Made by a program: the position numbers and the translations under genes. The notes beneath the pieces are model-generated. The model made no database searches. It was given only the letters and a program-made list of their open reading frames with translations, and was not told where the DNA came from. DNA of 64,000 nt from Kalaharituber pfeilii (Eukaryota; Ascomycota; Pezizomycetes; Pezizales; Pezizaceae): the NCBI GenBank assembly GCA_015179045.1, contig WHUZ01000048.1, positions 124,001 through 188,000 of the forward strand, written 5' to 3'. Positions 58,501 to 64,000 of this stretch are shown in pieces (the stretch's first letter is position 1; the number at the start of each line of letters is the position of its first letter).

Positions 58501-58806
58501 TATCTTGACCAGCTCCCTATTCTTCACGATCTCGTCTACCTCGCTAGCCAAGAAAATATCCACCGCAACCATATCTTTTGGCGACGATAACGTAGACCTT
58601 GACTTGCTGGTTAAACCAGTGAGTCCACTCGAGGTTAGCTCTTTCACGAGCAGTTGTGATTTGCAACCATCGATAGCAATCTTTCGATATGGGTATGTGT
58701 GTATGTCGATGAAATCCGTAACGCTTCTAGCACGTCCATGATTATTTTTGGCAGTGGGCGCCTGCAAGCTGTTACTACTGCTTGCACGTTCGCGAGGCCC
58801 TGCCAT
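55506..58806 (-). CDS. Serine/threonine-type protein kinase of the two-gene module, copy 2
   Basis: Exons 58806-57967, 57886-56808, 56728-56589, 56508-56407, 56322-56268, 56185-56059, 56004-55848 and 55774-55506 give 922 residues. Exon 2 could instead start at 57880. It is paralogous to 39400-43116 over its whole length. Features: N-terminal domain with LNCDCKCC; Gly-rich RMRGGAYGK; FACKTIS (Lys about 287); HFDLKPSNIL (about 409); ADCGISRV (about 429; DFG is DCG here); YAPPETE; DVWAMACIMFEV. C-terminal blocks: RPLKCL-equivalent IPLKCLRDGN, FNCRIKLFED, IEVWTES and IPLKHGEIAKIEEGDALYA. Both HRD->HFD and DFG->DCG changes make activity uncertain. The final intron donor used in copy 1 (gtaagt) is lost here, giving a different C-terminus. 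Confidence 0.85.
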
Positions 58807-59218
58807 GTTCGCACAGCCTAAGCCAGTGAAGTTAGCAATGTTGTTTCTCAATTCAAAGCCTCAGAATAGAAGATTACTGTTTGCACGTAATCAGCACGTC
58901 GTGTCTTGAATTCGGATCGATCGAAAGAGTGCTAAAGGATGTCCTTGGGGAGGGATTCCAGGAGGAGGGCAAGGCGTCACGGCTCAATGGCTGGGATCTG
59001 AACGTACAAATACCTCATGTACGACCCACGCCAGCACTGCACGCATATAACATTCATTGCATGCGCTTGACAGGTGCCAGGTCATGAATGTTTCGCCCAG
59101 TTCCGTAAAATTACAGAGATGCCCCATGCAATTAATTACGGCACGTAATCTTCAAAGCTGCTATTCGTTCAGCCAGACATATTTGATATTGCCTCTCTTT
59201 CGTGAGAAGATAGTGGTT
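58807..59218. other. Upstream region of kinase 2
   Basis: Presumed promoter of the minus-strand kinase 2. No gene or repeat identified. Confidence 0.4.
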
Positions 59219-59232
59219 ATCTGCGTTTCAAT

Positions 59233-59294
59233 ACCCTGCCATGGCCAAGTGCTACAAGCGGGGTTATGTGATTAAAAAAAAAAAAAAAAAAAAA
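59233..59294 (+). mobile_element. Tail-only retroposon, tail A type (subtype ccaagtgctac)
   Basis: Starts ACCCTGCCATGGCCAAGTGC and ends GCGGGGTTATGTGATT + poly(A). A perfect 14-bp TSD atctgcgtttcaat (59219-59232 and 59295-59308). Same first base and subtype as 8146-8208. Confidence 0.92.
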
Positions 59295-59329
59295 ATCTGC
59301 GTTTCAATCTGGGACGAACTTGTGTACTG

Positions 59330-59570
59330 AGGCGCCGCACGGCACACTTGATTGGTGGTCTGGCTACCCTAGCAACATGGCTACCCCATGCTGGAGCCGA
59401 GCGGGGCCGCAATCAGTGGAGCATGTGCTGCAAGCTTGGCGTAGGACCTTTTGGCAGTGCATTATACTCACAGTTGGAGTGTGGTCAGCAGGGTCTTGGT
59501 ATGCTCCTTGCTTGAGGGTGAGAGATTTAGCATCCTTCATTTGGCCCAGAGGATGGATGTGATACATATG
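59330..59570 (+). pseudogene. Possible decayed LINE ORF2 C-terminal fragment
   Basis: In one frame the sequence gives NMATPCWSRAGPQSVEHVLQ, which resembles the C.CG...S.EH.L..C knuckle at the end of some LINE ORF2 proteins, with the first Cys pair and the last Cys altered. No TSD or tail. Weak call. Confidence 0.35.
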
Positions 59571-59574
59571 CCTC

Positions 59575-60754
59575 CAATTTTTAATCCAGTATGCACAGTG
59601 ACGTTGTTCCCAACAACAGCCAACTACTTGGCGGCTAACTCCTTCTTCATCTTATTTGAATTCAAAGCCGCCAGTTGTTCGGCTTGCCATAAAGAAATAA
59701 TCTACAGTTTTGAATTGAAATCGGCATTTAGTTGGTGAAGGAGGAAGCCCTCGAAGATTTGTATGGTCATGTACAGAGAGGTCCTGTCCTGCACTATTCG
59801 GAGACAACTGACAGAATGGATGTTCTTGGCACGAGACTCCATGCCGGCCTAGGTAATTAGTGCGGTGCAGGTGGAGTATCTACGTACCCCACATTTTGAG
59901 TCACCTCGTTGGGCAACTCATGAAGAAGCCTGCCAATTTAACTTAGTATGTATACTAGATTTACCAAAAACGGTATTCAAAAGTCCGTGTTTCCACCTTT
60001 TTCGATCGAAAATATTCCCCAGAGTTGAACATCCCCAACTGAAAATCAAAAAAGTCAGAATTTTTTCTTTCATCATTTCTTTTTTCAGCTCGGATCTTGT
60101 CACACGTAGACCCAATTTGGCATAGGCTATTTATCTCATTATGCAGCATTGCATGCATCCCAACATTTGTGCTATTGGCTTATCCATTAGTGAGCAGTTG
60201 GTCTAATTTCAATTAGATGTAGTTGAGCGGCACTAAATTTTTCTGGAGCTGGAAAACAATCAAAAACCTTGGGTAGATAAAGTAGAAAAAAAATGCGAAA
60301 TTTCTAGCCTTCAGAGGATAAAAAGTTGGAGGCGATCGGAAACAATGGAAGTCTGAAAAAAATTTGGAATTGTGATTTCTACTTTTTCGGTCAGAAAACT
60401 GGACCTTGAACACCCCTACATAGGTAGTTTACTCATATGTGTTCTCTATCCACGCTCCCTTGGCACGCCGCAATAATTTCCCGAGTCTAGATCAACGAAA
60501 CTTCTCCAACGTCTAGCGTAGTTACCTCGAAGCAGCTTTTGCTTGGTATAGACTCCTACCGCGAAACCACATTAAATATGAGTTCTACTTCATCAAAGGG
60601 TTCTAATTCCAGTTCCGGTAACCTTGTGTTAACATTTTCGTACCCCATATACAGGAATGGGGTTTTTGTATAATTCAAATCATGTGTTAGAAATCGTACG
60701 TACATAAACATACAGCTAGAACTACTTCGCACAAAAATCCAATGCCCTTTGATC

Positions 60755-60786
<32 letters not shown>

Positions 60787-61005
60787 GAAAAAAAGAAAAA
60801 AAGAATAATGTATAGCTCCGAATTCTCACTGCAACGGCACTTCAGATGGCATTTACTTAGCCATAGATCTCAGTTGTGCTTGGATGCGTTCTGTAAATCG
60901 TTCACTTAGGTAAGCTACGTCCAGCTTATACTGCTTTGGGTGCGAAAATCTGTCAACATGGTATGACCTTTTGCCGTCGGTCTATTTACGCAAGTGGCAT
61001 GGCAC
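59575..61005. other. Gene-free stretch with A/G-rich simple repeat
   Basis: 60748-60804 is an AAAAG-type simple repeat. The rest shows no gene. The left part of the CorA-like gene 2 terminator region is included. Confidence 0.45.
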
Positions 61006-62605
61006 TTACGGACCCAGTAGCAGCTCCTTTTCGTCCGATTTGCTGCTAGCTCCCTGCCCAAGTTTCCCGGCCTTCGCAGCTTTGAGTTCAGCGCGCCTGC
61101 ACAGCACCTCCCAACACCATAGGCCTCCGAAGGTCAGAATCATGAGCGAGATTGTGATGACCGCGTAGAACCACAATTCGTGCTTGGCCTCCACCTTAAT
61201 GCTTCGTCCTTCTCTGGTAACAGCGATGTAGTTCATGCTGAAGAAACCCTGTGTGTAGCAATGGTCAGCATATGATGCTCATGACCCGGCTGTTTGTATA
61301 TTTGGGTATAGTGAATATGGTGTTCCTGGGATTAAGCTCATACAGCCGTATACGAAGCAGGCAGGTAAATTACTGCCATGGTGGTTAGGACTTTCATCCA
61401 CTTTGTATCTTCCACAGCTTGTTTTGCCTCCTCCTTGGAATTCTTGGCCAGTGCTTTCATAACCGCACTGTCCTTTAGGGCGATTACGTTTTGAATCTAG
61501 ACATGCCCTTGCAAGTGTTTAGTGAACCCCAGCCATCTTAACGTGCAAGTCAATAGGTAGTTCAGACACACCATCGGCGAAATAATCTCTGCTCGCTTGC
61601 ATAGTAGCTCAATGCTCTTCTTAAAAAACTTCTGCTCTCGGAGATGGCTTTCTAGTGCATCTCCTAATTCCAAATATCTTGACCGTTTCACCTCATTGCC
61701 ACCGGCAATGCTTCCGACAATGCTTCCGACCTTCACCCAATCTTGTCGTAGGGCTTCTAAGACTTCATAGTTTAGCTCTAACACGTGTATAGCACGATGG
61801 GCATCGTTTCCGAACGCTTGCAGCATTTTGAGATCATCATATGAAACAGGGTCATCCCACTGCCCTGGGTTATCATCATCTGAGTCAGAATCGCCGCTAG
61901 GTATCTTGTCAAATTTTAGTTTGAAGTCCTAAAGTTCAATCAGATCATGATCATCAAGTCAACAAAAACGTTCTCCGGGGAAAATGTATCAAATCATGAC
62001 TTACTATAGCATCAATCCGTTCTAACAGGAAGTCGATATACTTCCTCCAGTTTGATGGAGACGAGTTCAAGCATAGCACGTGAAAATTTATCCAATGCAA
62101 AGCATAGTCATGAGGCGGTGATTGTGGGTCTTCAAAGACGGCTTGGAGATGCTCCTCAAGTATTTTCGAAGGCTGAATGATTAACGAATAGCTCTGCAGC
62201 CCGACACTGGAGAACTTTTGGTACAGACCCATTGTGCGGATTGACCAATGATTGGGACGGGCCCTCCCATTCATCTCAATATGCCGAAGTAAGTAACAAA
62301 TCTCTATGTCGTACCGAGGCGCCGCGCCCGTCGTGCCTGAATTCCGCGTGTGCTTATTAATAATGCAAGCTTAACTCGGGGCACGAATATAGGAGCGAGC
62401 TCATAGCAAACCTTTCTCGTGTGCATCACCTCGAATCCGTGAGTAATAGCCATGGCAGCTCTCCTCTTTAATGTGTTCTGTTTTCTCTCCAAATCCCTTC
62501 ACAAAGTTATAGAATTCTGGAAACGCGTTCACATGGCTCAATAGTATGTCGAAACTCTGGGAGGAGAGTTGTAATGGTTCTCGAGAATTTTTCTTATAAA
62601 TCAAG
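61006..62605 (-). CDS. CorA-like fungal membrane protein, copy 2 (5' end unresolved)
   Basis: Exons 62605-62412, 62336-62005, 61928-61572, 61496-61344 and 61248-61006 form one frame. An upstream exon must exist: the first exon has a good acceptor (branch gctaac, cgtag) but no ATG. Motifs parallel copy 1: FPEFYNFVKGFGE, NHWSIRTMGLYQKF, VLCLNSSPSNWRKYIDFL, an acidic insert SGDSDSDDDNPGQWDD, the coiled KKSIELLCKRAE, DTKWMKVLTTMAVIYLPASY + FFSMNY, a last TM WFYAVITISLMILTFGGLWC and a basic/acidic tail. The DPWSIRQ of copy 1 is NHWSIRT. Exon borders match copy 1, showing common origin. It lies upstream of kinase 2 on the same strand. Confidence 0.8.
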
Positions 62606-62949
62606 CTACGAAGAAAGTCCGCCAATTTCAAGTGTTAGCAACGCATTTATATTGGAAGTAGAAGTTCTCATGTGCTCTTGCACCTTGTGGCAATCAACTT
62701 ACAAGATTGTATCACTACGATCCTGTGGCCGCTCCTGATTTCTTATACATCTCAGTCAGCATTGCTCAAGTGAACCAGACAAGGGCTAATCCCGCAAATT
62801 GGTAAACCCTAACAGGAGCGTGGAGCACAAATTCAGTTCGAATGTATATAATACACCTGAAACTGAAGTAAAAGCTGCAAACCTATGCTGCTCTTAGGTG
62901 TCGTAAACGCAAGTAGCAGGGACAGGTAGTCAGGCAATACCTACAAGAA

Positions 62950-63376
62950 CTCCTGTAGCCGCTGAGAGGAATTGATCGTGAAGGGTGTTCCCGCGTCTGC
63001 AAACCGTTAGCATTGCATTTGTAACGCCTCTGCACCCATATCTTTGGTGATCGATTAACTCCAGCTAACTGCACTCACTATACTATCAGATAATCTCACC
63101 TTCACGATCCCCATGACCTCTGCTCCCGTCAGAATATATCCTGTACGCTACCATAGTGCCAGGAGCTCTCTTGGGATCGTTTGGATTTGCTTTGAGGTGT
63201 GCCTCCAGCTGTGCATCAGAAGTAAACAAAGGTAGTAAATCATCCCATGCTTTCGAATCGCCGGCTTCCAACTCTATTTGCTTAGCCAACTCCTTCTTAA
63301 TTCGATCTATCGGGTAAAACCGCCCTCGCGTCGTCTCGTTATCCTGCGGCCATTTGATCCTCCTCGTATCCTTCAT
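62950..63376 (-). CDS. Hypothetical exon(s), possibly 5' part of the CorA-like gene or a separate gene
   Basis: ATG 63376 opens a frame KDTRRIKWPQDNETTRGRFY...KAWDDLLPLFTSDAQLEAHLK...GTMVAYRIYSDGSRGHGDRE, with a strong donor GAAG|GTGAGA at about 63100. A possible next exon starts after the ag at about 63003 (DAGTPFTINSSQRLQEFL). The residue pattern looks coding. I cannot tell whether it splices to 62605 or is its own gene, and the family is not recognised. Confidence 0.5.
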
Positions 63377-64000
63377 CCTGTATGTGTCTGTGACTGGAGA
63401 ATATGACTACCTTTCTTTGTTAGTGTTACATCCCGATGATCTTGAGAATACAAGGGCAAGTCGACTCGGATGGACGTGGGCATGGCGCTTCCCAGGTCGC
63501 AATTGCTTACAATCTTCAAAGTATATATGGTATCCGCTTGTATGCTCAAATTTTTGACGGCAGTTAATCGCGGTTGCCGTGATGGTCGCTTCAGTTCGCA
63601 ATTTCAGAGGTCAGATACGCCCAGTAACAAGTGCACTTAAGCTTACCCCTCTGATGTTAAGGCCGTTTCGCTTAGGGAAGACAGGATTTGTAAGCAGCTC
63701 TCACGCCTGGCGTTTCTAGGATCAGTTTGACACTTGACCGAGAATTGGACTGTAGCTGGACCGGCAGGACCAAAGAATCTTAAACCCTTTATAAGCGTCG
63801 TTTGCCGCCTGTACCGGTTGTGTCAAGCAGTAGGTATCGGCCTTCATAGTTAGTTCAAATAATATCTAGATGTATATATGTAACTTTTGCCGACGAGTAT
63901 GCTCATGGAATGCCTTACACAAAGCAACGCAAATAGAATACGTAGTAGTAAGTCCATCCCAGACCTGCTTACTTGTGTAGTGTGTTCGTGTCCCACGCAC
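63377..64000. other. Right-edge stretch
   Basis: No supported gene or element; only short frames. It may hold the promoter of the minus-strand gene at its left. Confidence 0.4.

Overview
This is a eukaryotic window from a filamentous ascomycete (Pezizomycotina). The genes have many 50-200 bp introns with GTAAGT-like donors, CTAAC-like branch points and YAG acceptors. They belong to fungal families: a NACHT-ankyrin NLR, fungus-type kinases, CorA-like membrane proteins, a small Cys-rich secreted protein and an APC amino-acid permease. The species is not identified; a TE-rich Pezizomycete would fit, but that is inference.

Layout. 1-3576: 3' part of an NLR with about 18 near-identical ankyrin repeats. 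3.6-26 kb: a retroposon-dense zone in which nested insertions can be resolved by target-site duplications (TSDs). It holds two RNase H-bearing LINE remnants, four ORF1-only 'half-LINE' copies and many 50-200 bp elements ending in one of two hairpin + poly(A) tails (tail A and tail B). A multi-exon membrane protein (15755-17809) and a decayed partial copy of it (about 9874-10460) lie within this zone. 26654-27092: a small secreted cysteine-rich protein. 29-38 kb: two decayed pogo/Fot1-like DNA transposons with TA TSDs, one carrying a nested MITE, plus rearranged transposase debris. 39.4-46.8 kb and 55.5-63.4 kb: two diverged copies of one two-gene module on the minus strand (CorA-like membrane protein, then a kinase with a conserved C-terminal region), flanking a small hypothetical gene (48.1-48.7 kb) and an amino-acid permease (50.6-53.5 kb).

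Main points of interest. (1) Tail elements of only 50-63 bp, with 7-14 bp TSDs and recurring 5' boundaries at the base of a predicted hairpin; in tail B the hairpin is supported by paired substitutions. (2) Full-length ORF1-only LINE derivatives sharing the tails of RNase H LINEs. (3) The duplicated CorA-like + kinase module, alongside a fast-evolving NLR, which may belong to self/non-self recognition (inference). All gene models were spliced by eye, and paralogue comparison fixed most kinase and CorA-like splice sites.
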